Positions 14,910 through 15,081 of a stretch of DNA of 15,081 nucleotides are shown in pieces (position 1 is the stretch's first letter; each line of letters opens with the position of its first letter). Origin of the DNA: Cephalothrix spiralis (lineage: Eukaryota > Nemertea > Palaeonemertea > Archinemertea > Cephalotrichidae). The stretch spans positions 1 through 15,081 of the forward strand of contig JAUCNG010018897.1 of assembly GCA_032353305.1 (NCBI GenBank), given 5' to 3'. Both the position numbers and the translations under genes were made by a program. The notes under the pieces were generated by a model. It searched no databases, was not told the origin of the DNA, and saw only the letters and a list, made by a program, of their open reading frames with translations.

Positions 14910-15081
14910 GTACATTTTTTGTCTTACGCCACTTGTCTATGATTTTGTCGATTCAGCTCGACCTAACATTGGGGGCATATACAAGAGGGTCCCCTGACAA
15001 AGGACATATTTCGGCATAACGACAACGGCAAATTGGGGGGAAAAGGTACCGGCAACGGCAAATCGGGAAAATGATAGCGGA
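14910..15081 (+). other. Start of intron 8 with GC-rich repeat fragment
   Basis: The region begins with GTACAT after exon 8. Near the end AACGGCAAAT occurs twice (about 15025 and 15055), followed by GGGGGG and CGGG. This resembles the GCCGAAT/TTGCCG fragments at 1–80 and 3940–4050, so the same repeat family may be present at both edges of the window. Confidence 0.45.

Noticed and set aside
14910-15019. Extension of exon 8 to the stop after 15019
   Set aside because: The heptad pattern ends at the GAAG|GTACAT donor and the following peptide is unlike the coiled coil and runs into repeat-like DNA. A short alternative C-terminus from intron retention cannot be excluded.

Overview
The window is eukaryotic genomic DNA from an animal, most likely an invertebrate. 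It is AT-rich, its coding sequence is broken into short exons by GT–AG introns of roughly 0.6–2.2 kb, and it carries several small transposons and tRNA-derived SINEs. I see no bacterial-style operon, Shine–Dalgarno site, viral gene or complete transposase. The species cannot be read from the sequence.

One gene explains all the coding signal I can support. It lies on the + strand, and eight exons join with consistent splice phases: 2621–2680, 4444–4567, 6267–7059, 8638–8684, 9249–9377, 10451–10663, 12821–12951 and 14171–14909. Together they give about 745 residues and the gene continues past the right edge. The product resembles CCPG1/PBXIP1, in particular the ER-phagy receptor CCPG1. It has a Ser/Asp-rich N-terminus with a WxxΦ LC3-interacting motif (W15-T-L-V18), two SDΦVxΦ motifs like the FIP200-binding (FIR) motifs of CCPG1 (residues 34–39 and 343–348), and a long acidic cytosolic linker. 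One transmembrane segment ends in G-x-G-H-x-x-G-T, and a long predicted luminal coiled coil follows. The expected role is linking ER membrane to the autophagy machinery (Atg8/LC3 and FIP200/Atg11-type scaffold).

Layout. 1–2580 is upstream DNA with an A-rich array, a GC-rich dispersed repeat and a 23-bp-arm hairpin just before the gene. 2581–2680 is the start exon, whose leader holds three short upstream ORFs chained by ATGA overlaps. Introns 1–7 hold most of the repeats: a 24-bp perfect foldback (intron 1), direct duplications (introns 2 and 6), a 244-bp TA-flanked element with perfect 36-bp inverted repeats (intron 3), a second inverted-repeat element (intron 4), two SINE copies (intron 5), a foldback-like element and a CCGCGG-rich element (intron 6), and a GCGG/CCGC palindrome field with a possible promoter (intron 7). 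The last 172 bases are the start of intron 8.

All joins, alignments and domain calls were made by eye. The family assignment rests on several independent motifs in the right order and spacing. Exact splice sites and the transcription start need RNA evidence.
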